DNA of 64,000 bases. Source: Thermophilibacter immobilis (GTDB lineage Bacteria > Actinomycetota > Coriobacteriia > Coriobacteriales > Atopobiaceae). Position 1 is the first letter of the stretch. The number at the start of each line of letters is the position of its first letter. A program made the position numbers and the translations under genes. This document shows positions 10,697-19,632 of the stretch, one piece after another. Location of the stretch: assembly GCF_015277515.1 (NCBI RefSeq), contig NZ_CP063767.1, positions 1,116,001-1,180,000 of the forward strand, read 5' to 3'. Below the pieces are notes generated by a model. That model searched no databases and was not told the DNA's origin. It saw only the letters and a list, made by a program, of their open reading frames with translations.

Positions 10697-10897
10697 ATGC
10701 AGGAAGAGCAGACACCAGACCTCTCCCAGATGAACCGACCGCTCAGCACGCAGGAGGTCTCGCGGTACCTCGGGCTGTGCGAGCGCCAGGTCCTGCGCAT
10801 GGTCCATAACGGGCAGATCCCAGCGAAGAAGTTCGGCCACAACTGGTACTACTCGCCGAGGAAGATCGCCCAGCTGGTCGGGATGCTGGACCAATGA
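10697..10897 (+). CDS. Small excisionase-like HTH protein
   Basis: The product has 66 residues and a single MerR/excisionase-type winged HTH: a LSTQEVSRYLGL helix pair, a recognition region CERQVLRMVHNGQ, then a basic wing (KKFGHNWYYSPRKI). AGGGAAGG lies about eight bases before the ATG. It sits near attL, reads away from it, and would lie divergent to the integrase across the joined site in a circular form. It is therefore a candidate recombination directionality factor; a transcriptional role for another promoter is possible. Confidence 0.6.
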   Translation: MQEEQTPDLSQMNRPLSTQEVSRYLGLCERQVLRMVHNGQIPAKKFGHNWYYSPRKIAQLVGMLDQ

Positions 10898-10919
10898 CGC
10901 CGCCTTTGGAAGCGGCGTC
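10896..10919 (+). terminator. Hairpin at the end of the excisionase-like gene
   Basis: Arms GACGCCGC and GCGGCGTC are separated by 8 bases and start within the stop codon. Only a weak T-run (GTTTTG) follows, so termination may be partial. Confidence 0.4.
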
Positions 10920-11039
10920 GTGCGTTTTGTGCGCAGGCCGCCGTTGTGGAAGCTTATGGAAGGTTGGCCGCGGGCCCGTCCTGAAGAGGAGTGCCGTCAC
11001 CTCGTATCCTCGCTGCCTAGTAGGGGCAAGGGGGTTCGG

Positions 11040-11261
11040 ATGATTCGTCGGGAAATCGGAAGCAACCTGGACATGATATCGGCGGACGAGGCGGCGAGGA
11101 TCCTGCGGGTCTCCGCCAGGACGGTCAGGCGGCTCTGCATAGACCGCAAGATTCCCGCCGTCAAAGTCGGCAACCAATGGCGCATCGACAGGACGGAGCT
11201 CATGAGGACGCTCGGCAGGGACAGCAGGATGTCCTGCTGGCTCGGCATGGATGGCAAATAG
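11040..11261 (+). CDS. Second small HTH (excisionase/MerR-type) protein
   Basis: The product has 73 residues with an excisionase-family HTH: ISADEAARILRVSARTVRRL, then KIPAVKVGNQWRIDR as the wing. AAGGGGG precedes the ATG. Its stop codon (11259-11261) lies exactly where homology to the truncated GH2 glycosidase starts, so its C-terminus abuts a rearrangement junction. It resembles the first small HTH protein in size and fold but little in sequence. Possible roles are excision control or a regulator moved in with the element. Confidence 0.55.
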   Translation: MIRREIGSNLDMISADEAARILRVSARTVRRLCIDRKIPAVKVGNQWRIDRTELMRTLGRDSRMSCWLGMDGK

Positions 11262-11899
11262 GCCCGGTTCCCTACGACATGTGGCAGGTCAACCAGAAGC
11301 CCACAATCTCCCGCTTTGCGTGTGGTCACTTTCGCGACGACACCGCTGTCCACCAGGCCCGTCTCTCCTCGGCAGACCCCGCCTTCCAGGAGGAGTGGAC
11401 GCGCGACTGCGAGGGCACGGTTCGCTACCTGCACAATCACCCCTGCATTGTGACGTGGGTCCTCTTCAACGAGGGCTGGGGGCAGTTCGATGCGCGCGAT
11501 GCGGTGCGCCGCGTGCGCGCGATTGACCCCACGCGGCCCATCGACGCTACCAGCGGATGGTTTGACCAGGGCTGCGGTGACTTTGTGAGTGAGCACAACT
11601 ACTTCCGGAAGCTTCGCGTGCACCTTCCTCGAGGCTCCTCTCGCGCCTTTGTGATTTCTGAGTTTGGTGGGCTTACCTGGTACGTAAAGGGTCACAGCTC
11701 CTTCTCGGAACCCTATGGCTACGCGGGGTTTCCCAGCCTGGAGGAATGGCGCCGTGCGGTGCGGGCGCTTCTCGATGAGGCACGCGCGCTCGAGGCCAAG
11801 GGTCTTTCCGGCTACGTGTACACGCAGCTCTCGGACGTGGAGGAGGAGACCAACGGCCTTCTCAGCTTTGACCGTCGTGTGAACAAGCTGCTGTCGTAG
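11261..11899 (+). pseudogene. Truncated glycoside hydrolase family 2 gene (C-terminal catalytic part only)
   Basis: About 212 codons encode the C-terminal part of a GH2 beta-glycosidase: a GPVPYDMWQV start, the acid/base motif in LFNEGWGQF, and the nucleophile glutamate in ISEFGG. The sugar-binding and immunoglobulin-like N-terminal domains of GH2 enzymes (usually 600 or more residues) are absent. The preceding sequence is the unrelated small HTH gene and there is no ribosome site at the break. The fragment is therefore taken as a 5'-deleted remnant. The downstream MFS gene is probably its former transport partner. Confidence 0.75.
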
Positions 11900-11956
11900 A
11901 CGACCACGGCGTGTCCTGCGTGCGTCGCGGGCGCTTCCGAGAGGGGAGAGGTAACC

Positions 11957-13303
11957 ATGGCAGACAAGACAAGGCGTACCGCATCGCGTGCCACCAACCC
12001 CACAGTATCTCGGACTACTTGGTTGGTCATCGTGCTTCTCGCCTTTGTGGGGCAGGTTGCCTGGGCGGTCGAGAATAACTTTCTCAACCTGTTTGTCCAG
12101 GACTCCTTTGGCGCCTCGCTGCAGGACGTAGCGCTCATGGTCTCTGCTTCGGCGCTTACTGCCACGCTGACCACGCTGTTTGTGGGCGCGTGGTCGGACC
12201 GCGTGCGCCGTCGCAAGGTCTTTGTGGTGGCGGGCGCAGCTCTGTGGGGCGTCTCGATCATTGGCTTTGCGTCCATTCAGGGAATCTCGGACACGCTTTC
12301 GCCGGATGCCACCCAGGCGGCGCGCATGGGCGTCACTCTCACGATCGTCTTTGACTGCGTGATGACCTTCTTTGGGAGCCTCTCCAACGACGCGGCGTTC
12401 AACGCTTGGCTCACCGACGTGACGGACGAGACAAACCGCGGCCGTGTGGAGGGAGTGAACTCCGCGATGCCGCTCATCGCGATGCTGGCCGTCTTTGGTG
12501 GCGCGATGGCCCTCATGCACGTGGGCGATGACGGGACCGTGACGTACGACTACCCGGCGCTCTTTGTGACGGTCGGCGTGCTGGTGGGGGCGGCCGCGGT
12601 TGTGGCCGGTATCCTCATGCGGGACTCCCACCCGGCGTCTTCGGTCGAGCAGGGCTGGCTGCGCGGGGTGGCGCGGAACTTCTCGCCTGTGGCGATGCGT
12701 GAAAACCCGGTGCTCTACCTGGTGCTTCTCGGCTACTGCATCTTCTCGACAGCGCTTCAAGTCTTTATGCCATACTACGTGCTCTACCTGCGGCTTCCCT
12801 ATGTGCTTGGCGAGGACTACGTGTTTGTGATGGCTCCGGGCATTGTGATTGCGGCCGTCTTCACCATCTTCTACGGCCGGCGCCTGGACAAGCTTGGCTT
12901 TGAGCGCGCCGTGCGCCTGCCGCTGGTGCTGTTTGTGGCGGGGTGCCTGGCACTCACGCTGCTCACGAGCGTGGCGGGCGTCTTTGTGGGCTCGGTTCTC
13001 ATGCTGTGCGGGTACCTGGGAGCCGTGGCCTGCTTTGCCGCCGAGGTGCGCAACAACACGCCGGCCGACCGCGCGGGGGTTCTCCAGGGCGTGCGCATGT
13101 TTATGGTGGTGCTGGTACCCATGCTTGTGGGACCGTGGATTGGGTCGGCGGTGAGCTCTGGGTCTGGAGCTATTGGCGGATTTGGCGTGGTTGGGGATGG
13201 GTTTACGCCGTCGTCGCTCATCTTCTTAGCCGGCGCGCTGGTGTCGCTTGCGGTTGTTCCCACGCTGGTGGCGGTGAGGCGACGACGGCATGCGGTGGAG
13301 TAG
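11957..13303 (+). CDS. MFS sugar/glycoside transporter
   Basis: The product is a 448-residue protein with about 12 hydrophobic segments. A cytoplasmic loop GAWSDRVRRRK follows TM2, the MFS A-like motif, and the C-terminus is basic. The N-terminal VAWAVENNFLNLFVQD region is typical of MFS sugar and glycoside transporters that accompany GH2 enzymes. GGGAGAGG lies upstream of ATG 11957. It lies 57 bp after the GH2 remnant and was probably co-transcribed with it, so its substrate may now lack the cognate hydrolase. Confidence 0.8.
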   Translation: MADKTRRTASRATNPTVSRTTWLVIVLLAFVGQVAWAVENNFLNLFVQDSFGASLQDVALMVSASALTATLTTLFVGAWSDRVRRRKVFVVAGAALWGVSIIGFASIQGISDTLSPDATQAARMGVTLTIVFDCVMTFFGSLSNDAAFNAWLTDVTDETNRGRVEGVNSAMPLIAMLAVFGGAMALMHVGDDGTVTYDYPALFVTVGVLVGAAAVVAGILMRDSHPASSVEQGWLRGVARNFSPVAMRENPVLYLVLLGYCIFSTALQVFMPYYVLYLRLPYVLGEDYVFVMAPGIVIAAVFTIFYGRRLDKLGFERAVRLPLVLFVAGCLALTLLTSVAGVFVGSVLMLCGYLGAVACFAAEVRNNTPADRAGVLQGVRMFMVVLVPMLVGPWIGSAVSSGSGAIGGFGVVGDGFTPSSLIFLAGALVSLAVVPTLVAVRRRRHAVE

Positions 13304-13330
13304 CGATGCCGTTTGACCTCCTGCCTGCCT

Positions 13331-13410
13331 GGCGCTGTTGAGAAGAAATTCGCCAGAATGGTGCCTCCGCTCGGCTCAAAACGTCGAATTAGTTCTCAGC
13401 AACACCGGTC
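13331..13410. repeat. Non-coding repeat, copy A
   Basis: About 80 bases resemble 22592-22670. Shared blocks include a GCTG(T/C)TGAG start, AAATT, CAGAAT, TCAAAACGT and a final CA-C-CCGG. The ends are partly self-complementary (GTTGAGAA and TTCTCAGCAAC), so it may fold as a structured element. Confidence 0.5.
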
Positions 13411-13524
13411 GGAAAGCACGATAAGAACTCTCGGCCCAGGACTATTGACTCAGCGATTGTTTCGGGAGCCATAACTCGTTTCGCTTGTGCTGCGGCTATG
13501 TTGCAGGTGGATATAAACGCGCAG

Positions 13525-13570
13525 TTCCATCACGTCGCCTGCCACGAAAGTGGCAGGCGACGTGATGGAA
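13525..13570 (+). promoter_or_regulatory. Perfect 20-bp hairpin in the leader of the PTS operon
   Basis: Arms 13525-13544 and 13551-13570 are perfectly complementary with a 6-base loop (CGAAAG). It ends about 35 bases before the AAGGAGG of the regulator gene. It could be an attenuator or operator; a T-rich stretch follows at some distance, so simple termination is less certain. Confidence 0.55.
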
Positions 13571-13613
13571 TGCTTCTTGTCGACTTTTTACTATGCAAAA
13601 CCAAGGAGGAAAG

Positions 13614-15518
13614 ATGCGAACCATCGAGCTCATACAAACACTGCTTGATGACGAGGGTGATTCCCTTGAGACGCTCATGGAACGTTTCAAAGTGAGTACC
13701 CGTACAGTGCGCTCGCATGTCCATGCGGCAAACCAAATGCTTGAAGATATCGCTCTCATTCAGTTCTCGAGAAAAAACAATGTATATGAACTCGAGGTCC
13801 TTAATAAAGATGCATTTCAAACTTGGCTTGATCGGGGCAATAAAGTCGAACAGGAGCAGGCTGGTTCGGTCAGACGCGTGCCCCGTATCCTCAATTACCT
13901 TCTACTTACCGATGGCTGGGTGCGAGTTCCCGATTTGGCCGATCGCCTCTTCGTTTCGTCCCAAAGCATCTCTGTGGACTTGCATGAGGTTGAAGCTGAA
14001 CTCTCTAAGTTTGAGCTTTCGCTTGTAAAGCGTCCGTGGTACGGGATTCGTGTCGAGGGACCAGAAATCAACAGACGCACATGTCTTGCTTCGGTAATCT
14101 CAGCCTCTCTCGTTGGTGGCACCGGAAATACTGAGGCGCTATCCAATCGTGCCAAGACAATAGGGAAGACAGTCGAGCGGGTACTCGGTGAGAATAACTT
14201 TTCTATTAGCTCTATTGCATTTCAGAATCTTGTGGTGCACCTCGTGGTTGCAGCCGAGCGAATAGAGCAGGGTTGCTATGTTCCCATGGATGTCGAGCAG
14301 AGGGAACGCCTGATGGCACTGCCGGAAAGCATTACTGCCCAACAACTTGCGCAGGCCATCGGGAATGATCTTGGGATTTACCTCCCAAGCTCGGAGGTTG
14401 CTTTCATTACTATTCACCTTGCGGGGAAGCATTCTATCGATGCCCTTTCCCAAGAGGTCGATACAGATGGGACCGTAATCAGCGGTAGCGTCTGGGATAT
14501 CGTTGGCGAAATCCTTGATGCTGCTCGTCTTGCTATGTGGATAGACCTTAGAAGCGATCTTGAGCTGCGAATGAACCTTGCTCGTCACATCGTGCCACTC
14601 TCAGTGCGGCTTCGATATGGAATGCCTGCAAAGAACCCATTACTCGAAGAGACAAAGCTGCGCTATCCGCTTGCATGGACAATGGCGCTCGAGGCGGGGA
14701 AAGTGCTTGAGCGCCACTATGGTGCCATGCCCAATGAGGATGAGACTGGCTTTCTCGCCCTGTCATTTGCTCTTTCGCTAGAACGCCGGCGAACGCCGGC
14801 TCGCAAGATGCGGGTACTAGTGGTGTGTGCCTCTGGCATGGGAAGTGCGCGTTTGCTTCGGCAGCGGTTTATCTCGGAGTTTGGCGAACTGCTTGAGCGG
14901 TGCGATACATGCGATGCTGCGAGCGTAGTAGGAAAAGATTTTTCCGATGTCGATTACGTCTTCTCTACGGTCCCGCTGCCTAATCTCCCAGTGCCAGTTT
15001 GCCAGATTAGTTATTTCTTTGACAGAGATGCTGGGGACTACATACGTCGCATCTTGGAGAGGGCGGATGCGAGAGATGCTGCATCCATGTTTTCCCGTGA
15101 ACTGTTCTTTCCTCACGTGAAAGCAAAGGATAAGAGCTCGCTGCTGGATATGATGTGCTCTGAAATGGCAAAAGCGGGAGTCGCTCAGTCTCAGCTTCGC
15201 GATTCCGTAGAACTCCGCGAGGATGCTGCGGCGACTTGTTTCGGAAACAACGTTGCCATGCCACACCCCATGGAACCCATGAGCAATGAGACTCGTGTTG
15301 CGGTTGCGCTGCTCGATAATCCGATGTCCTGGGATGAATGGGGGCATTACGTTCAGGCTGTCTTCCTGGTCTCATATGCCCATGGAGCTCGAGATGGCGA
15401 TGAGGTTTTCTCGTTGCTTGCGGATTTGTTCACAGATGAGAGGTCTATTTCAAATCTTATCGATGAGCAGACCTTTGAGTGCCTGCTCAAGGAATTTGGG
15501 AATGGGAGCCAGAAATGA
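13614..15518 (+). CDS. PRD-containing PTS operon regulator (LicR/MtlR type)
   Basis: The product has 634 residues: N-terminal winged HTH (about 1-60), two PTS regulation domains (about 165-385), an EIIB-like domain with phospho-acceptor Cys in VVCASGMGSARLL (about 400), and a C-terminal mannitol-type EIIA domain with His in AMPHPM. Such regulators sense sugar flux through phosphorylation by PTS proteins and activate the adjacent operon. PRD1 keeps both histidines (VVHLVV, TIHLAGKH). PRD2 keeps the first (ARHIVPL), but its second site reads LALSFA, without His. The start at 13614 has AAGGAGG five bases upstream. The stop overlaps the EIIA gene (ATGA). Confidence 0.9.
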   Translation: MRTIELIQTLLDDEGDSLETLMERFKVSTRTVRSHVHAANQMLEDIALIQFSRKNNVYELEVLNKDAFQTWLDRGNKVEQEQAGSVRRVPRILNYLLLTDGWVRVPDLADRLFVSSQSISVDLHEVEAELSKFELSLVKRPWYGIRVEGPEINRRTCLASVISASLVGGTGNTEALSNRAKTIGKTVERVLGENNFSISSIAFQNLVVHLVVAAERIEQGCYVPMDVEQRERLMALPESITAQQLAQAIGNDLGIYLPSSEVAFITIHLAGKHSIDALSQEVDTDGTVISGSVWDIVGEILDAARLAMWIDLRSDLELRMNLARHIVPLSVRLRYGMPAKNPLLEETKLRYPLAWTMALEAGKVLERHYGAMPNEDETGFLALSFALSLERRRTPARKMRVLVVCASGMGSARLLRQRFISEFGELLERCDTCDAASVVGKDFSDVDYVFSTVPLPNLPVPVCQISYFFDRDAGDYIRRILERADARDAASMFSRELFFPHVKAKDKSSLLDMMCSEMAKAGVAQSQLRDSVELREDAAATCFGNNVAMPHPMEPMSNETRVAVALLDNPMSWDEWGHYVQAVFLVSYAHGARDGDEVFSLLADLFTDERSISNLIDEQTFECLLKEFGNGSQK

Positions 15519-15871
15519 GCGATGAGGAGCGCAAGGCTATGGATAACGAGATGCAGAATATCTCGCTGGGAATTATTGCCTCTTCAGGTCAAGCTCGCAG
15601 CCTAGCTTTTCAGGCACTCGCCAAGGCACGCGGTGGGCATATCGATGAGGCGCATGCCCTACTGGAAGAGTCAAAACGGGCTGCTCTGAAGGCCCATGAA
15701 TGTCAAACGCATTTACTTACCCGTGAAGCGTCTGGGGAGCACATCGAAATCGACGTATTGCTTGTGCATGCGCAAGATCACCTTATGACCTCAATGCTTG
15801 CACAAGAACTTATTGAAGAGCTGATTATTCTTCACGAGACAAAGGCTGATAGGAGGGAGGAGGACATTTGA
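15515..15871 (+). CDS. PTS EIIA, lactose/cellobiose family
   Basis: The 118-residue cytoplasmic helical protein belongs to the Lac/Cel EIIA family. Its phosphorylated histidine lies in the VHAQDHLM motif, and ISLGIIASSGQARSLAFQAL is the typical first helix. It accepts phosphate from HPr and passes it to the EIIB encoded next. The ATG overlaps the regulator stop, so translation is coupled. A Glu/Arg-rich tail ends the protein. Confidence 0.92.
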   Translation: MSDEERKAMDNEMQNISLGIIASSGQARSLAFQALAKARGGHIDEAHALLEESKRAALKAHECQTHLLTREASGEHIEIDVLLVHAQDHLMTSMLAQELIEELIILHETKADRREEDI

Positions 15872-15923
15872 TTCTTTATTCGTGTATTGGCGCGTTTTAG
15901 ATAAACGGGGATTGGAGGGATAT

Positions 15924-16232
15924 ATGAAAGTTCTACTGGTTTGTGCGGGTGGAATGTCTACGAGCATCGTAATGAAGAAGATGCGGGACTATGCAAAAAC
16001 GAACGGAATTAACGACTTTGAAGTCAAGGCGACTGGTGTCGGGAACTTCCGTGATGTTGTCGATGCATATGATGTAGTTCTGCTTGGGCCGCAAATATCC
16101 TACAGACTTGATGAGATCTCCGGCGTAGCGGGCAAATCGAAGCCAGTTGGCGTAATTGCGCCCGCTGACTACGCAATCGGAAACTGCCAGGCAATTTTCC
16201 AGCAGATCGAAGGAATGCTTTCTGGTAAGTAA
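15924..16232 (+). CDS. PTS EIIB, lactose/cellobiose family
   Basis: The 102-residue protein has the phospho-cysteine in the N-terminal P-loop-like motif LLVCAGGMSTS (Cys7), characteristic of cellobiose/chitobiose EIIB. It relays phosphate from EIIA to the sugar bound by EIIC. GGAGGGA precedes ATG 15924; an upstream in-frame start at 15882 lacks a ribosome site. It lies between the EIIA and EIIC genes with short spacers. Confidence 0.93.
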   Translation: MKVLLVCAGGMSTSIVMKKMRDYAKTNGINDFEVKATGVGNFRDVVDAYDVVLLGPQISYRLDEISGVAGKSKPVGVIAPADYAIGNCQAIFQQIEGMLSGK

Positions 16233-16279
16233 CCCAAAGCCGGCAATGCTACTAACAACTACACACGTAAGGAAACGAC

Positions 16280-17572
16280 ATGGCCAATGCACAGGATAGG
16301 CTCATGAAGGTGCTAATGCCCGTCACCACTTGGGTGGAGAAGCGCAAACACCTCCAGGCAGTCAAGGATGGAATGATTGGGGCGACTGCCTTTATCATCG
16401 TGGGGTCGATGTGCCTCATTCCAATGGCACTTATGAATCTAATCGGTTCTGGATCGGTGTATGATTTTTTAAGTGTCATAAATCCTTTTTTTACTAAAAT
16501 TGCAGGATTTACAAACGATTATGTAGGCCTATATGCTGCATATCTTATTGCGCGGTCGCTTGCAAAGCGAGATGAGATTGATGGTCCCATCATCGGCATT
16601 AACGCCGTCGTTGTTCAGTTGATTCTCACGGGTTTTGCCCTTGATGGAGTTGACGGTGCTGTTGCAACGACATACTTTGGTTCTCAGGGTCTGTTCGTCA
16701 GCATCATCTCTGGACTTCTCACAGTTGATATTACTCAGCTCTTTATTAAACGAGGCTGGGTTATCAAACTCCCCGAGAGTGTTCCCGAAATGGTGGCCGA
16801 TAGTTTTAGCGCATTGATTCCTGTTGCCGCGACTTGTGGAATTGCATCGCTCATTACGGTTATTTCTCAAGCTGGTGCGGGAGAGGTATTTCCTGCGCTG
16901 CTTCAGACGATACTTGCGCCTGCAGTTACATCAATGGATACGCTTCCTGCTCTCCTCATAGTAATATTCCTTACACAGCTTCTTTGGTTCTTTGGGTTGC
17001 ATGGGCCTTCGATTACCCAGGCGGTTTGGGCGCCATTTGCAATTGCATACGCGACTGAAAACGTTGCGGCATACGCTGCCGGAGAAGCAGCTACTCACGT
17101 GTTCACTTATGGCTTTTACTACAACATCCTGCAGGTAACAGGCTCTGGTCTTACTTTGGGGCTCGTCATTTTCATGATGCTCTCGAAGTGCGACACCTAC
17201 AAGGCTGTTGGACGCGCGGCCATTGTACCCTCTCTGTTTGGGATTAACGAGCCGGTTATTTTTGGACTTCCTATCATGCTCAACCCATTCATGTTTGTAC
17301 CGTTCGTTATCGGTCCACTTATTCCTACTACCATCGCTTGGTTTGCCTTTAAGAGCGGACTGGTGGGAATGCCAGTTGCAGTACCTCCCGGCTTCATGCC
17401 TCCCGGTGTCGGAGCATTCCTCATGACCTACGACTGGAAAGCGGTCGTGCTTGTATTCGTGCTTCTCGGAATTATGGCTGCGTTTTACTACCCATTTTTC
17501 AAGGCGATGGAGCGCGAGGCTCTTGCACGTGAGGAGCAGCAAGAAGTGGTGGCGGACGAAGCTACGGTTTAA
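16280..17572 (+). CDS. PTS EIIC, lactose/cellobiose family permease
   Basis: The 430-residue membrane protein has about ten hydrophobic segments and the family signature FGINEPVIFGLPIMLNP, near the sugar-binding site. With the separate EIIA and EIIB genes upstream it forms a complete three-part PTS that phosphorylates a disaccharide during uptake. AAGGAAAC precedes the ATG. The substrate is probably a glucoside; the companion GH4 type raises the possibility of an alpha-linked one. Confidence 0.92.
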   Translation: MANAQDRLMKVLMPVTTWVEKRKHLQAVKDGMIGATAFIIVGSMCLIPMALMNLIGSGSVYDFLSVINPFFTKIAGFTNDYVGLYAAYLIARSLAKRDEIDGPIIGINAVVVQLILTGFALDGVDGAVATTYFGSQGLFVSIISGLLTVDITQLFIKRGWVIKLPESVPEMVADSFSALIPVAATCGIASLITVISQAGAGEVFPALLQTILAPAVTSMDTLPALLIVIFLTQLLWFFGLHGPSITQAVWAPFAIAYATENVAAYAAGEAATHVFTYGFYYNILQVTGSGLTLGLVIFMMLSKCDTYKAVGRAAIVPSLFGINEPVIFGLPIMLNPFMFVPFVIGPLIPTTIAWFAFKSGLVGMPVAVPPGFMPPGVGAFLMTYDWKAVVLVFVLLGIMAAFYYPFFKAMEREALAREEQQEVVADEATV

Positions 17573-17594
17573 GAGTCGATAAATTAGGAGGTAG

Positions 17595-18941
<1,347 letters not shown>

Positions 18942-18955
18942 CCTATTAGTCTCTG

Positions 18956-18985
18956 GCACCTTGCGGGCGTTGCTCTGCAAGGTGC
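18956..18985 (+). terminator. Intercistronic hairpin in the sugar operon
   Basis: Arms GCACCTTGC and GCAAGGTGC flank a 12-base loop between the GH4 gene and the next gene, followed by TCTTACTATT. It may reduce read-through or protect the upstream mRNA. Confidence 0.45.
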
Positions 18986-19006
18986 TCTTACTATTCGGAG
19001 GTACAA

Positions 19007-19615
19007 ATGGAAGAGAATTATTCGATATGGGAACACGCATATACAAACCATGGTATAGAAGTCGATGAGGCAGTCTCCGCATTGCAAAAGTGCATCCGAC
19101 GAGCCCGCGAAGAAGATGCGGCTCGATTTGCATACGAATTGTACACGACAAGCCCAGCTCTGCTTGAAAAGGTCTGGAGCCGTCTAGAGTCTATCTCTGT
19201 GGAGGACATTGGATTCGGAAATCTCAATGCAGCGGTTTATGTGCATACGCTTAACGAGATGCGCAAGAACTATCCCTATGATGATCCTGACCAGCCGATG
19301 TTTTTCGTTCACGCGATTCGTATCCTATGCCGAAGCGAAAAGGACCGTTCGAGTGATTTTCTGAAGAACATAATTATTAAAACCGCTGCAATGGGACAGG
19401 TGCCCGAGGTTCCCGATATCGCGCTCGACAAGCATACGCGTCGCGGCCGTGAGCTAGGCCGGGGATCCCGCGAATTCTATGATGAAGGATGCTTGGTCTT
19501 CCCCCAGGCAGAAGTTGACAATGATTACCGCGCTAGGTATGGCAAGGTTCTTGAGGAGTATTCTCCCGAAAAGGCAGAGCCGAGCGCCTTCAAGTTTATT
19601 GCTGGTCGCTTCTAG
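19007..19615 (+). CDS. Stand-alone MgsA/RarA C-terminal-domain-like protein
   Basis: The 202-residue soluble protein resembles the C-terminal part of the replication-recombination ATPase RarA/MgsA (AAA_assoc_2 and MgsA_C region). It shows REEDAARFAYEL, then LESISVEDIGFGNLNA, FFVHAIRILCRSEKD, and a KHTRRGRELGRG segment where RarA has its late HxxAKRLG-like motif. The AAA+ ATPase module (Walker A, Walker B, arginine finger) is missing, and its start has GGAGG, so it is not a fragment of a longer gene. It sits inside a PTS/GH4 operon, so a sugar-linked role is suggested; the function is unknown. Confidence 0.65.
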   Translation: MEENYSIWEHAYTNHGIEVDEAVSALQKCIRRAREEDAARFAYELYTTSPALLEKVWSRLESISVEDIGFGNLNAAVYVHTLNEMRKNYPYDDPDQPMFFVHAIRILCRSEKDRSSDFLKNIIIKTAAMGQVPEVPDIALDKHTRRGRELGRGSREFYDEGCLVFPQAEVDNDYRARYGKVLEEYSPEKAEPSAFKFIAGRF

Positions 19616-19632
19616 AAAGGCTACCGATTGAC

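Larger units (their letters stand above)
13304..13613. other. Intergenic region before the PTS operon
   Basis: No gene is seen in these 310 bases. They hold one copy of a non-coding repeat (13331-13410), a TATAAA sequence at 13512 that may belong to the operon promoter, and a perfect hairpin (13525-13570) just before the regulator's ribosome site. Confidence 0.5.

Noticed and set aside
10997-12760. 587-codon minus-strand frame opposite the GH2 remnant and MFS gene
   Set aside because: Low-complexity His/Arg-rich shadow of the MFS gene; the plus strand has clear transporter and glycosidase motifs.
13525-13570. CRISPR-like or tandem repeat array
   Set aside because: There is only one inverted repeat, with no repeated spacer unit; no CRISPR array or cas gene was seen in the window.
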